DNA of 64,000 bases from Ganoderma boninense (GCA_002900995.3 CM035313.1:310001-374000), one strand, 5' to 3'. Positions 15,567-28,049 are shown, counted from the stretch's first letter. Numbers and translations are program-made. Notes: a model not told the origin generated them from the sequence alone.

Positions 15567-16142
15567 ACTAGATTGCCATCGTTAATCATCCCCCCACGCC
15601 CCCTCTTTTACCCTCTCTACCCTCCATCCGCCTTCGCGCTCGCTTTCACGGCAGGATACGTATGCACTGGGGACTGATGCATCCAAGTTCGCACACACGG
15701 CATTTGACAGACGTACGGGCAGTATCTATTAGAAGAAAATAATGTGTTGTTACTGTTGTACGTAGAACAACGTATTGTACTTTTTGCACATCGACTTTCC
15801 TTTGTTCGAGCACGCATGCTGCGTTTGATTTCCTTTGACTGGGTTGCAACACAGCTGTCAGCGGGCTGTGCAGGGTGGGTTCCTTGTCTTCCTTGCGCCG
15901 CGCTGCTTTGTCCCGGCCACTTATCCGATCGGCGCCGGCGGGAAGCAAAATTCTGGCGCAGATGGAAGCAGGTTGGCGCTCCGCTAATGCGTGTTACGGT
16001 GCTGAGTAAGGCGATTTGGACTCCGATGATGGCTCTCGGGTGCGCGCAGCCTTCGCCAGGCCTCACCGCATCCGTGCTACTTGACTCTGCCGCCTACCAC
16101 CACCTTCCACCCTCTCCTTCCCTGCCGCCGCCGCTACGTGCC
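15567..16142. other. Intergenic, Hsp110 copy 2 to RBR ligase
   Basis: Pyrimidine-rich 3' UTR at 15580-15650, then a lower-GC segment (15690-15830), then the RBR ligase promoter and a CT-rich leader. No exon was recognised. Confidence 0.5.
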
Positions 16143-18221
16143 ATGTCTTCCGTGTCTGACGACGAGAACTACTCCTACGAGGAGGAGGAAGACGACGAGA
16201 TGGACGTCGACGAGTATGACGATGGTGCGCATCCACGCGACACACGACCTGAATAATGCACCCGAGATATTTACCCACATGGTCTATGCGCAGGCTCCGC
16301 TTCTGACATCGAGGTAGACGGCTTCGGCGACGACTATAGGGTCGGAAACAGAAATGGGCTGAGGGTGTATGAGGTGGAGCACTCTTCCCTCAGCCAGCAA
16401 CAGGTAGAGAAGATCATGTCGGCGGAGGTGGAGCATATCAGTAATATCTTCGGTGTCGAGGTGTGTGTGCCGAGGTGCATGGACCATGCATACGACGACT
16501 AACCGCGCTCTGTCTGCGCGTAGCCCGCCGTTGCGGCCGAGCTCCTGCGACACATGAACTGGAACAAGGAGAAGCTCACCGACAAGTATATGGACAACGC
16601 CTCCCAAATCGCCGTTGCCGCCGGGGTGGAGTGCCCTCCTCGGGAACCCACCCCCCCTCCCCCCCAAAGCCTCATCTAGTCGCCAATCATCGACCGGGCC
16701 CACACGCACGACCCGGCGCTCCGTTGTGGAGACTACAAAGACGTCGAAGGTCGCGAAGCGGGGGGCGTCTATGGCCGAGGCATCGCAGCCGTTCGTGTGC
16801 CCGATCTGCTTCGACGACAGCCAGACGGAGACGTTCTCGCTCATGTGCGAGCACAAGTTCTGCACGTCGTGCTGGAAGGAGTACATCACGAGCAAGGTGC
16901 GCACCGAGGCCGAGGCCAACATCACCTGCATGGCCGAGGACTGCAACATCGTGGCCCTCGACCCCTTCGTCAAGCGGGCCCTCGCGGACGACCGCGAGAC
17001 CTGGGAGCGCTACCAGGAGCTGCTCGTGCGCCAGTTCGTGGCGTGCATCCCGCACCTCAAGTTCTGTCCGTACCCGTCCTGCACGAACACCGTGTCGTGC
17101 ACGTCGGCGGCGACCAAGTCGTCGCTCGCGACGATGGTCCCGATCGTGTCGTGCGCGGACCCGGCGCACGTGTTCTGCTTCGGGTGCCCCATCGACGCGG
17201 ACCACCGGCCGATCGTGTGCGCGGTTGCAAAGATGTGGCTGCAGAAGTGCAGGGACGACAGCGAGACCGCGAACTGGATCAAGAGCAACACCAAGGAGTG
17301 CAGCAAGTGCCAGAGCACGATCGAGAAGAACGGCGGGTGCAACCACATGACGTGCAAGAAGTGCAAGTACGAGTTCTGCTGGGTCTGCATGGGTGAGTCT
17401 CTGTGGCTCCGGCTCTCGCCGGCGGGGTAAGAGATGGGGTGATTTATCTGTGCTGTCCGTCCCCAGGCCCTTGGTCTGAACATGGCACATCGTGGTACTC
17501 GTGCAACCGGTACGACGAGAAGGCGAGTGTGGACGCACGTGATGCCCAGACGCGCAGCCGGGCTTCGCTCGAGCGCTACCTGCACGTAAGCACACCTTCT
17601 GGATTCTTCCTTTCTTTCGGCGGGGAATCTGATGCAGAGCAGTACTACAACCGTTGGGCGAACCACGAGCAATCCGCCAAGCTGTCGATGGAGTTGTACG
17701 CCAAGACGGAGAAGAAGATGGAGGAGATGCAGATCACCTCGGAACTGACCTGGATCCAGGTCCAGTTCATGAAGAAGGCGGTCGACGTCGTCTTCAAGTG
17801 CCGCATGACGCTCAAGTGGACGTACGCGATGGCGTACTACCTCGAGCTGGGCAACGAGAAGGAGCTCTTCGAGGACAACCAGCGGTGCGTCTCTGGATGG
17901 ATATCTTTTATTGATAGAGATCGGATTGGGTTCGGATAGATATCTGACTGTCCCGATAGTGACCTGGAGCGGGCAGTGGAGGAGCTGTCCGAGCTTATCG
18001 AGGCTCCGATTGACCCGGAGACGATCATGACCCTCCGCCAGAAGGTCACGGACAAGACGGTGAGCTCAGTCCTGCTGCATATGCGCATTGCATGACTATA
18101 TTCAACGTGTCGTACGCAGGTCTACGTGCAGAAACGGAACGAGATCATGCTAGAGGACACTGCTAAGGGCTACCTAGACGGCCGATGGTCGTGGAACGCT
18201 ACCGTAGACGGTTTCGACTGA
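16143..18221 (+). CDS. Ariadne-type RBR E3 ubiquitin ligase
   Basis: RING-HECT hybrid ligase: RING1 recruits E2~ubiquitin and a RING2 cysteine carries ubiquitin to the substrate. Starts MSSVSDDENYSYEEEEDDEM, the acidic N-terminus of Ariadne proteins. A UBA-like segment follows (SLSQQQVEKIMSAEVEHISN, PAVAAELLRHMNWNKEKLTD). RING1 begins CPICFDDSQTETFSLMCEHK, the IBR contains CPYPSCTNTVSC and CFGCPIDADHRPI, and RING2 contains CSKCQSTIEKNGGCNHMTCK, where GGCNHM carries the catalytic Cys. The Ariadne domain follows (MELYAKTEKKMEEMQITSEL) and the protein ends SWNATVDGFD at TGA 18219-18221. About 530 residues, normal for ARIH. The only problem is a one-base shift in the C runs at about 16648-16664, where the frame before (REPTPPPP) and after (KASSSRQSS) do not match. 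This is probably an indel error. Confidence 0.92.
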
Positions 18222-18807
18222 AGCTCCACTGCTCTCGCATCGCTCTTCCCCCACCGACCATGCCCTCACGCCCTCGCCAGAGACCCTTCTGTTCCTGCTT
18301 GTCTGACTTCCGTGCTACGCTCGCTATCCCGTTCACGTTTCCTTCCGTCTCAGTGTCTGTCTCTCTCGTCGTCAACGCTCAACCCCCGATCTGTACACCA
18401 TCATTCCAATGCACGTCTCATTACAATTTCCTCCCCCTCCCCCCCTCGTACTACTCGCACTGTATCACAATCTCACGCCCAGCCCATCCTACGCTGCGGT
18501 CCCTCGCGCTTCAACGAACAATGTAATGCAATATTACCAGGGTTTACGTCTGCACCAGGTTGCTCTCTCGCAACCATGGCATGTCCCAATGTATTACATA
18601 ATTATCCAATGGCGGAGTTGGCCAACGAATGAAAGGTGAAATGCTATGGTATTCGGTGTGTGCCAGGCGTGGATCGATGTCTTCTTGAGAGGACGCTGCG
18701 GCTGGAAGAAATTCACGCAGCTGAACGTTGAGAGGCATTATCGTCTGCCCCATTTGATCTTGTCAACACTCAACCTGGGGCGAATGGCCGTGGTCGTGGC
18801 CCCGACC
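18222..18807. other. Convergent 3' intergenic
   Basis: Pyrimidine-rich 3' UTR of the RBR gene followed by the 3' flank of the minus-strand kinase-like gene. No exon was recognised. Confidence 0.5.
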
Positions 18808-21800
18808 CTAGGCCTTGGTCTCTCTGCCCAAAGTGGCGTCTCGCTTGTGTTTGTGCTTGCGCTCGTCAACGTCGTTCCGCTTACGCTTGCGCTTGTCATC
18901 AATGTCGACGTCCCGCTTGCGTTTGTGGACCTTTAACTTGTTGCGCTCTTGGGCATGTTCGTGTTCATTGCGCTGTTCGCGCCCACTCTCTTGCGAATCT
19001 GGATCTTGAAGCAGTCTCTCCAGCATGAACACGTCATCGTCCTTGGTGATCAGCTGCCCATCCATCTCGGGCGCGGGGCGCGGCCACTCGACGTCCGGGT
19101 TCAGCGCCGGGTAGCGCACCTCACCCTCCTTGCCCGCCCAGTCGAAGTCGATCAGGTATGCACGCGCGCCCACGCCCGGCGTCGCGGCACCGTGGCTAGC
19201 GCTGTTGCCAATAGCTGCACTATGAGTGCCAGCACTGCTAGTACTAGTGTCCCCCTTCTGGATCTCTGAGCTGGTGCATGTATCCGCCGAATGCGAGGCG
19301 GGGCGCCGCAGCAACACGTTCCCGGTGCGGATGTCCCCATGCACGAGCCCGTGCGCGTGCAGCAGCTGCACGGCTGCACGCACGTCCCCCAGCTCGGCCC
19401 ACGCGACCGGCCTCTCGGGGGAGGGCTCGTCCGATCGCGGCTTCTTCATCTTCATCTTCATCTTCATCTTCACCTTGGAGTCGGGGTTCAACGCCGCGGG
19501 GCGCGCGTACTGGCAGAGCATGCGCGCGTCGGGCGGCAGGGTCTCCATGACTATCATGAGGAGCCCGGGCACGAGCTCCCCCGCCCAGTAGAGCTGCGGG
19601 GCGAGCGGGCGCGGCGCGCCGGCGGCGTCGGTGTGCGCGGCGAGGAGGCGGTGCGCGGCGACGCCGTACTTGTCTACGAACTTGACGTGCACGGGCAGCT
19701 CGCGGGCGTGCGCCTGGGCCTGGGCGGACTCAGACCCGTCGCCATTGTCGCCGCCGCCGTCGTCGTCGTCCTCATCATCATCGTTTTTCTTGTTGTCGTT
19801 GACGTTGTGGTTATCGTCGTCATGGGTGCAGCTGGGCGGCGCGGGAAGCTTGAGCGTGCCAGTGAAGAGGTCGCTGTACTGGCCCACCATGACGCGGTCG
19901 AGAAGAGAGAGGTGCAGGGGCAGCGGGACGGGCATGAGCAGGGCGGGCCGGGGGAGCAGGTAGGGGCGGCATGTGTGCTTGGGCGGTATGGTCGATCCAC
20001 CGACATGCACCCTGGCGTACGTCTCGCGCAGCATGCGGGCGGTGTTGCGGATGACGCGGACTTTGGCGGCGACGTTGGGGACGTCGCTGCCAGTGTCGGC
20101 GTCCAGCGCGAAGTCGCAGAGATGGGTGCGGTAGGTCCAGTCTGCGAGATACGCCGCGTAAATCTGGACGGTCGTGGTGCCCGCTATGCCGATGACCAGG
20201 CATGGACAGCAGGTCGCCGAGTAGATGGAGTAATTCTGGTTAAATACGACGGGTCCGCAGATGTCAGAAAGCGAGTTCGTAGCAGCACCAGCGGTCGGAA
20301 GTTCTAAGAGCAGCATTAGCCACAGCTCACCTTGTAGTCCAGCACCGCGTCCCTATACGCAACCATGCTCTCCCGCATTCCCGGCGTTGCCCCTCCCGTA
20401 GCCGAGTCCGAACCACGCGCAGACACCAGCTTGTGCTTCCCGGCGACGTAGCGGGCAGGGAGCCTGCACGGGGTCAGACACTCTGCCACGATCTCGATGT
20501 CGATCCCGTACGTCTTGAAGGTGACTTGCACCTCGAGGGTGGGATCGTCGAAGAGCTCCTGGAGCACCGTCCCGAGGGCCGCAGCGCGTGCCGAAGTGGC
20601 TTCCCTCCACGCCGAATCGAACCCTGAGCATCTCGCCTCAACCACGCCCACCAGGCCGTGCAACGCGTCACGCAGTTGCGCCGTAAAGCGACGTCCCTCC
20701 AACATATCCATATCCTCGTCCTTGCCACTGGCACCATCGACCGCGGCTGCCGCTCCGACGCTGCCGTCTGCGTTGCCCCCAGGCTCGCGGTCCCGGCCTT
20801 CGGGTGGGATGCCAGCGCCCTGCACGCCCCGAAGAGCTTCTTCCGCGTACGTGAAGGCGGGGTCGTAAAGAGCGGCCATCCGGGTCTGCCAAGCCGAATA
20901 CCAGTCAGCGTCATGATCATGATCGCGAAGGATACTGCCAGTGAGCGGCGCAAGGAATAATGAAGTTGGCTCGTACAGGTATAGACTCGTCCTCGTCCAA
21001 GTCGTATTGCGGCTCCCATGGAGCTCGATACTCCTTCCGGCGATAATCCATGTGATATGTTTGGCGTTCTGAGCAAACATGTAGAGAAGTGGCATGATGG
21101 GAGCGAGCGCTGAGCGTGCGAGGACCTCATGACGTAAAAACAGACAGCTTGCCTTGTTCTATTACGCCCTTGTATTCGCGGAAGTCGGGGGCTGAGAGCC
21201 ACCGGAGGGGGGGGGGGGGGTAGCGCAAAGGAGGCATTTAGCAATAACGGGAAGCGGTTGGCAGAACATCGCAGAGTCAGTGGGATATCGGGAGACGGTA
21301 GTACCAGTAACCACCGGCAGAAATACACTGTACATATACTCACACACCGCCGGAGTGACGACATACAGCCGGACCTCCGAGTCGCCCGCCCCGGTGCTCG
21401 GTGCCGTTAACGTTCGTGCACTGCGCAGCCTCTCGCGCAAGGCATGGTCGGTGTCGATGGGCTCGGAGACAAGGCAATGGCCCTTGTCGAGATACCACGC
21501 CTTGGCGTCCCGCACGCGCGACCACGACATACATGAGAACGCCGGCTTGCGCGCCAACCGCTCTAGTTTGCCCTTGGAGACTGTGAACGCTGCGCCCTGC
21601 CAGGAAAAGAAAAAGGAACAGAAACAGAAACAGGCGCATAGACACGCACGGATGGTTAGTGATGCCGCTGAACGTTCAACATTCATTAATGCCGCGCTTC
21701 GGAGCCCAGGCCCGTACACCTACACCATATACATAATGCATATAACGGTGCAGCTGGGCTCCGGAGTGCGGACGGTGACGCTGATGCGCACTCACCTCGT

Positions 21801-21999
21801 CGGTTATCCAGCGCAGGCTCAGGTCCTGATCCTTGCCGTAGCCCGAGAACCATCTGCCAGCCCATTTCAAGATGTCATTTATGGTGACCGAGTCGGGATC
21901 GCCGGAGTCCAAAATGACTCTTTCGAAGAACGGGTGTGCGTTGATCACGAACGGGATGATTGTGGGGGTGGCACCTGGAGGTCGGCTTGGGTCAAGCAT
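18808..21999 (-). CDS. Kinase-like protein (HGD...DFD type) with basic nuclear tail
   Basis: At least four exons: 21999-21797 (MLDPSRPPGATPTIIPFVIN, RWFSGYGKDQDLSLRWITDE), about 21600-21352 (AAFTVSKGKLERLARKPAFS), about 21090-20331 (AKHITWIIAGRSIELHG) and 20300-18808. The last contains a hinge-like IVMETLP, the catalytic loop VHGDIRTGNVLL (about 19310-19350) and LIDFDWAGKEGEVRYP (about 19105-19155). The metal-binding DFG is DFD, as in a kinase-like family expanded in Agaricomycetes and related to kinase domains of Crinkler-like proteins; I name that family from memory. Inserts include an Asp/Asn-rich stretch (about 19745-19815), a Lys-Met repeat and a Ser/Thr/Ala-rich loop. The C-terminus is a long Lys/Arg/His/Asp tail (KVHKRKRDVDIDDKRKRKRN) like a nuclear-localisation signal. 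Exon joins around 21100-21350, and the alternative upstream start through a poly-proline run, are uncertain. Confidence 0.75.
19441..19476. repeat. TCTTCA hexamer microsatellite
   Basis: Five to six tandem copies of CTTCAT/TTCATC encode a Lys-Met run in the minus-strand kinase-like gene. Confidence 0.85.
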
Positions 22000-22049
22000 C
22001 AGGACAACAAGAGGGCGGGGAAAGGGCGAGCTAGGGAGAGGGAGACTGG

Positions 22050-22081
22050 GTGGTGGTGGTGGTGGTGGTGGTGGTGGTGGT
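22050..22081. repeat. (TGG)n microsatellite
   Basis: About eleven tandem TGG units just upstream of the likely start of the kinase-like gene. If the gene began further upstream they would encode poly-proline. Length is likely polymorphic. Confidence 0.9.
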
Positions 22082-22109
22082 GAGCCAGCATTGAGCAACG
22101 CGACGACGC

Positions 22110-23036
22110 GAATTAAGAACACCCGGGCGTGAGTCGAGCCCCGGCACCGTAGCTTACTTACGTACTCCCACCCACCTTACATAGCAGTCGCATCTCCTAA
22201 CGCATTGGCCGACCGAACCGACGCTAAACAGTGACACGGGTGTAGAGCGTCCGATACTGCGGCATTTATACACATACCGCCGACCGCACCTGCGCTCATC
22301 GCCGGCGCATACACGGACCGTAGAACACCACGTCGACGACGTCTAGCACCAGAACCACACACCTTGGGACTGTACTCGACAACGTCGGCAACGACTAGCA
22401 CTGGGGAGGTAAGTCCAAGCAGCAAGTCCTACGTACACGACGAGACCAGACACTTCGTCAAACACATTAGACCAGCGAACTGCTGCTCCAGGTGCAGGCG
22501 CCAGAACCGCAACGATCGCGGCAAGTGCGCCACGCCAGTGCGAGTGGGAGGGGCGAGGGTGACTGGAGCCTGGAGCAGGGAGGGAGATGGTCATGAGTCG
22601 TAACTGCAATCGCAAACAGCAAACAGCAGAGAAGCGGGGCGGAGCAGAGCGCGGGGGAGGTAACTTCAATGAACGGAGGGGACGAGATCGGCATGCCGGT
22701 TCGTTGAAACGACGTACGTGGGCGCATATATAATAGGTGGGACATGGTACAGGGTAGCGACTACGGGCGTGGGACGTTGGACGGTGGATGGTGGATGGAT
22801 GGGATGGGGAGACAAAACAAGAACGGGAACGGGGAGGCAGGAGGCTGACTATATCTCAAAAACTGTCCGGGACGTGCATGGGTTGTGCAGTGCAGCGGAA
22901 ATCGAACGATCGAATACCAAAAGCGACGACCTGCCTGGCAATCCGAAGCGTCCGCCAATAAGTACGATGGGCGGACGTTCTATTTCTATTTCCATCCCGC
23001 TGCGCTGTGGCCGTGTTCGTTACGGCCAGCGCCCGC
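22110..23036. other. Upstream region of the kinase-like gene
   Basis: No gene is supported. A minus-strand open stretch at about 22590-22430 (WSNVFDEVSGLVV before a GTGTACGTA donor-like site) might be a further 5' exon or an unrelated small exon. Purine-rich repeats occur at 22780-22850. Confidence 0.4.
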
Positions 23037-24273
23037 CTAGGCGGAGGCGTTCTTGTCCTTGTCCTTGTCCGCCTTCTCGTCCGCGGGGACGGGGACGGCC
23101 TCGGCGCCCTCGATGACGGTGTACTGGGGCGGCGGGACGAGCATCTCGGCCTCGGCCTCGTCGAACACGACCGCGTACTCGCTCTCGTCCGAGCGGGAGC
23201 CACGGAACGCGCGGGCGGTGACGAGGACCATCACCCAGACCATGCGCAGCAGGACGCCGATGCCGCAGCCTGCAAAAGAGCGCCGAACGTGTGTTAGAAT
23301 AGCACATGTATGCAGAAAGATGGCTGTATCGGTAGCGCTATGCGCCGCGAATCCCCATTGGGGCCGAGTGCCGCTTGCCAGATGGCGACCGGCGATGCAT
23401 GATGGGGGCACGGAGGACGCACGATGGGCGGAAAGAGAGCGAGAGAGGAGGAGATGGGGTGGATGGACGTACCAAGGACAAACGCGACGGCGCGGCCCTC
23501 CCAAGGGCCAAGGGTGATCAAGGCGTGGTGGACACGGCGGAGGAACGACCCACGGAGGTGGTGGTGGCCATACCCATGACGGTTGATCCACATCGGGCGA
23601 CGGCCCTGGCGGTCGACCCAGCCGCCCTCGCCCTCGGCGAAGGCGGCAGGCCTGACAGGGGTGCCGACGAAGGGGAGCATCGGCATCCCATGATTGTTCT
23701 TGCGGCCGTCCGTCGTCGTCGCCATCGGCGGCTCCGGAACGACGCCCTTGGCGGGCCCGACTACTCCGATGAAGGGCGAGTGCGGGCGGCGGTGCGTGGG
23801 CAGCTCGAGGCGGATGGGCTCGAGGCCGAGCCACTGGCGGAGGGCGTTGGAGGCGTTGAGGGCCTTGGCACGCATGGACTTGCAGAGACGTCTGCCAGCG
23901 CTGTGCGGCTCCCCATCGTTGTTGTTCTGGACGGGGAGGATGTGGACGGGTTGGGCGAAGGCGGAGGCTGCGAAGAGGGTGTCTACGGGAGGGTGGGAGA
24001 TGTGGGCGAGTTGGTTGCTCCCGTCCGCGGCGGCATGTCCGTATCGCACCGACGAGACCTCGGTGACGACGACCCTGATAGGGCTCGCGGATACGGCTGT
24101 ATATGCGACATTGTATGAGGGGAATAAAGGGGGTGCGCCAAAGGTATGTGTAGTTTCAATGATGATTGAGTTGTGGGAGTCGAGAGTGAGAGATAGGTGG
24201 GTTGAGAGAGGTGGGGCGACTCACAGAGACTTGCGCCGAGGACGGCGAACGCAGAAAGTGCGCCAAATCGCAT
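23037..24273 (-). CDS. Small protein with signal peptide and C-terminal membrane segment
   Basis: Exon 1 from ATG 24271-24273 encodes a signal-peptide-like N-terminus, MRFGALSAFAVLGASLC. After an intron the mature region begins VSASPIRVVVTEVSSVRYGH. It continues with a basic helix-like block (LCKSMRAKALNASNALRQWL), a proline/histidine-rich middle and LGPWEGRAVAFVLG. The last exon adds a hydrophobic stretch, CGIGVLLRMVWVMVLVTARAF, a probable membrane span, and an acidic tail ending KADKDKDKNASA at the stop 23037-23039. Homologues with this layout are common as hypothetical proteins in Agaricomycetes (recollection). Probably a type I membrane protein of the secretory pathway; function unknown. 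Confidence 0.75.
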
Positions 24274-25330
24274 GTAGATGGGGAAAGTTGAGTTTTCACT
24301 GAGAGTTGATCTGTCGAAAGAAAGATGGAGAGGAGCTGAGGAGAGGGGAGTAGAAAGACTTTACGGTATGGGCTGCGGTGGAAGCTGACTGTGAGGAGCT
24401 AAATCGCTTGGCGTCTCCTTGTTCTGCAGTGTCTCGAAGGCTCCACTCGTTTCCCACGTGGCCACCATGAGCGCTTCTATGAAGAGTCACAGCAAAGTCA
24501 CTGTTCGCAGTGTGCCGCAAGCTTGTCCCTGCCACAGTCTCGCTCGAAGCTCAGTACATTTCCGTTTCTTTCTACTCATACATGACTCAATGCTTGAATA
24601 TCTGCATGGCCTCTCTCGATCGATATCCTATATACACTGGCTCAACTCATTTGCATCGCCTTGGAATTTGGGATCCGGTGTCGCCGGTTCTCGAGATATC
24701 TGGATATTCCGCCATCCGGAAACATGTTCACGGCAAACCTGCATCGCACTCGAGCTCTTGAGTCAATTCTTCTCGTTCTACCTGTCCTCGGTGTCCTTCC
24801 ACGGTTAACCTTTGATGACTCAATGTCGTCCCCTACTCGCCATACTTGTCAACCGCAGATTCAGCGGATCCGAAAACCCTGTGGAGAGCGGTACCCTTCT
24901 GTTCACCGATATCGACAGATATCTACTAATATACAGTGTGAACTGCTTGTGTCTCATATGCCAAAACTTTTGTCGAGATATTCCTTCGGTTATCCCCACG
25001 GTATCCTACCTGCATGACCAAGCCTCAAGCTAGACTCAGCGGCAACGACGGTCATGGCCCACCTCTGGAACTCAAAGGCGTGAGAGCTCAATCACACTCG
25101 CGCACTGTAATTATAAGTCGGCTGAACCTTGTATGATATTTCGGAGTATCTAACTCCATTTCGAGGGATTACACCAACACCAACGCCGTACATGCTGGGT
25201 ACTAACTTTCCTTTCGTCTTGATACATGTCTCGCACCCTTACTTTCGTACGACTAGCAATCTCACATCTCACTTGACTTATATACCTCCATCTCACCATG
25301 ATCATGGGCCCCACACAACATACACTCCCC
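24274..25330. other. AT-richer gene-poor stretch
   Basis: Open frames here are short and have no recognisable motif or consistent splice signals. Composition is clearly less GC-rich than the flanking genes. It may be decayed coding or transposon sequence. Confidence 0.4.
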
Positions 25331-26013
25331 CTTCCAACTGCCTTACGAAGTCATCGAGCCCCACTTGGGACCTCTTGTCCACTCCGTCGCGGTGTCAACG
25401 CTCTGCCTTGAGTCTTGGGTCTTCTCTCCTGTATATCCTCCCCAACGTACCTTCGTTTGGGTGTTATCCAAGCAGGAGGCGCCTTGGAGACAGCCGCAGT
25501 CTCTTGACGTCCCAACACTCCAGTCTCAGATCTCAGTTGTATCAGGCACCTTGTGTCCCACATTCGCACGCCACGCCGTCAGAGCTCCAAGCCTCCATCC
25601 TAGCTTAAGTTCTTCCAGTCTATGGTCATTACACCATTAGGCAAGGGTGCAAGCTTCTCGTTCTGGACCTGCGAGCTTGGAAAGCGCTTCTCAGCCTTAT
25701 TTCGAAACTAAACCCCGGATGCGATGCAGGTAGATGTTCACATGTCTTTGCTCCCTTGTGCGGGCAAACTGATACTGTCTTCAGCCGCTCACAGAGAATC
25801 ATGGGCTCATATCTTTTCGCCGGACAGCAAGTGGCTCGGACTCGTCGTGCGATAGCCGACTCGGAGCGGTGTGTTGCGCACAGTTACACGGGTGTCCCGT
25901 CTTTTACTGTCTCCCCTGATAGTTGGTACCTCCTTTCGTGTGCCGGAGAGGGTGGGAGGGTGGCCGCGACATTTGGGGATATCGGCGACCCCCGCCGGGT
26001 GCCAGGAAAGTAG
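25331..26013 (+). pseudogene. F-box/WD40-like gene relic
   Basis: The plus strand reads LPYEVIEP...LGPLVHSVAVSTL, resembling the start of Agaricomycete F-box proteins (LPxEVIE), in a frame that soon breaks. Further on, SWAHIFSPDSKWLGLVV and FTVSPDSWYLLSCAGEG resemble WD40 blade strands (FSPDSKWLA). Stops and frame changes separate the pieces. It looks like a remnant of the same family as the F-box/WD40 gene at 57-58.5 kb. Both assignments rest on short motifs. Confidence 0.3.
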
Positions 26014-26716
26014 CCAAGTTCATGTTCATCGAGAGACTTGGAGGAGATAATCCTAGGCTCCTCCGCGCGTGAACCCCCGACGGGAACATAATCACGACCG
26101 TATCCTGAGATAGCCCATATCACGTAGCTTTGAGACGCAAATTTTCCTGCAACGGGCGCGCCGCTGATTCCGCGGGAAAGCGTACTCAATCGCGTTCGAT
26201 CTGCAAACGGACGCTGGCTCGCGTGCGGATCGACAAGCGGCGCGATGAGTGTCGCGTCCTATCTATCCACTCGGAGACACTGGACACTCTTCTCTGGGCC
26301 TTCGATCGCGCTCGCAGACGAACTTGAGGCTGAAAGCGTCTCCGAGTCGTTGGCCTTCGACTCTGGAAGCACCCGGCGTGCGTTTGGAATTCCTACTCGG
26401 TAGTCGGGTTCAGTTGAGTGTCGTCGATGTTGGGACGAGAGAAGACCCATTCTGTTCGAGTGGGCGATAGCGTTGAACATTGAACGATTGGACAGTCTTG
26501 GTGTGGAGAACCAGGGATGGCCCACTTGTGTCGACGTATACTTAGTTCCAACCTTCAGTGCCCACCGCCGCGATATGCGCATATGATTAGCCACATGTAA
26601 TTCTCCCCAAATATTGTCCAGATGGCGAGACCATTCATGGTATTTGCAGGCTCTCTGAGGCCCTTTGATCATTCGACGTACGCGCGATAACATCCCACTA
26701 CAGTAATAAACAAACA

Positions 26717-27323
26717 ATGACCACAGTACATGCTATGGAGTCTCTGGAGTCTGTTTTACCCTTGCTCGGACCTCCAGAGAATTCACGTCACGTTGCGCCG
26801 TGCTCGCAGCAGCCGTTCAGAAGCCTCGATATCGAAAAACACCGCATCATTCCCCTGCTGGGCTTCAAGCTTCAAGCCCTAATCTCAGATTCCAGCAACG
26901 ACCCTCATGGAGAAGATAAGTAAGTTTCCCGGATCCCGACTTCACGGCGGATAGCATTTCAGTGGTTTATGTCAGCATCAGCAGGTGGATACTCGACGCC
27001 TGGAGTCCAGTCCGGGAAGCGGGCAAAGGTCTCTGACTTCTGCCTGCCCGTGGCGCGCCATATCTACTCACCCGACCAAGTGGCAAGCGGGCAGGACGGT
27101 TCGCGTTCGATCGAGTGCGGAACTTCGCACTGGGGATTCAGTGCCGAAATCAACTCGCGATCTCCCGTGCGCCGACGGCTCAGCGAAAAGAAAAAGAATT
27201 AAGAAGCAGCGTGTGAGGTCGCCCGAGGTTGCCAATGCCTCGTCACGGTGGCTCAAAGGACAGATCCGGACTTGTTTTTTCTGCTTCGCCAGGGTGTTCA
27301 ACTTCAACTTCCTGTGCGCCTAG
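26717..27323 (+). CDS. Putative two-exon hypothetical protein
   Basis: ATG at 26717 opens 68 codons ending at a good donor (AAGATAA|GTAAGT). A CATTTCAG acceptor at about 26961 restores an open frame. The second exon (beginning NGLCQHQQVDTRRLE, with a basic block SAKRKRIKKQRVRSPEVANA) ends at TAG 27321-27323. The joined product is about 187 residues. No family is recognised. The splice signals and the nuclear-localisation-like block are the only support. A minus-strand open frame at 26259-26693 overlaps nothing else and is equally anonymous. Confidence 0.3.
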
Positions 27324-28049
27324 GTCGTCGGAGTTGGCGCACTCTCGGATATCAGGTGTCGAAGTCTGACGCAGGACGCTATTACACCCCTGCAGCGTTC
27401 GCCACCGTCCGATGCGCTGTACGTGAGCGGCGAGGATGCATAGAGCAAGGGCCGCGGTCGAGCGGACATATCACAGCACGGCGCTACGGGAGGAAAAGGT
27501 CGAAACAATGCCTGCCGGTCCTACTTGCACTCTTGCCGTGGCTTCCGTGCTAGCGCTGCAACTCGGACGATTGGATGCACACTCCCAGATCCGAGATCGG
27601 ATATTCGGCGAGGCGTACGCGCGTCACAAGCCAAGACCAGGACGCCCGAACGCATCTCCCACCATGGTGGGCCAAGGTTTGACAGGCGACAGGCGACACG
27701 GAGCGGCGGGAAGCTTCCACCGGCGAACTTGGGGGTGGGGTGATACATGCCGATGCTGGTGCTGATGACCATTGACGACGAGGTGTCGACGTTTGTTCCG
27801 TCGTGGCCTGCATGGAGGAGGAAGGCAGGGGACCCGGAAGGCGGAAGGCAGAAGGGAAGAGGGAGAGGGGGAAGGGGGGAAGAAGGCAAGAAGGGCAAGA
27901 AGGGGAGAGAACCCGATGAAACAAAGCTAAAGGGAGGCGCATGAATCGCGAGACGCGAAGCCGGGAAGGGCATGGCGGTGTACGAACCCGACTCGGACCA
28001 CCACCGCCCGCATGCGGCGTGCACGTCCGACCCATCGAAGTTCCGAACT

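Noticed and set aside
16687..17595. Long open frames in other phases over the RBR region
   Set aside because: Shadows of the RING-IBR-RING exon; composition is Arg/Ala-rich with no domain.
22050..22081. CRISPR-like or regulatory array in the TGG run
   Set aside because: A simple trinucleotide microsatellite with no spacers; CRISPR arrays are not expected in a fungal nuclear genome.
25300..25620. Plus-strand 159-codon open frame as a gene
   Set aside because: Ser/Pro/Thr-rich with no motif; a different frame of the same DNA shows the F-box-like LPYEVIE reading, so it is more likely a shadow of a relic.
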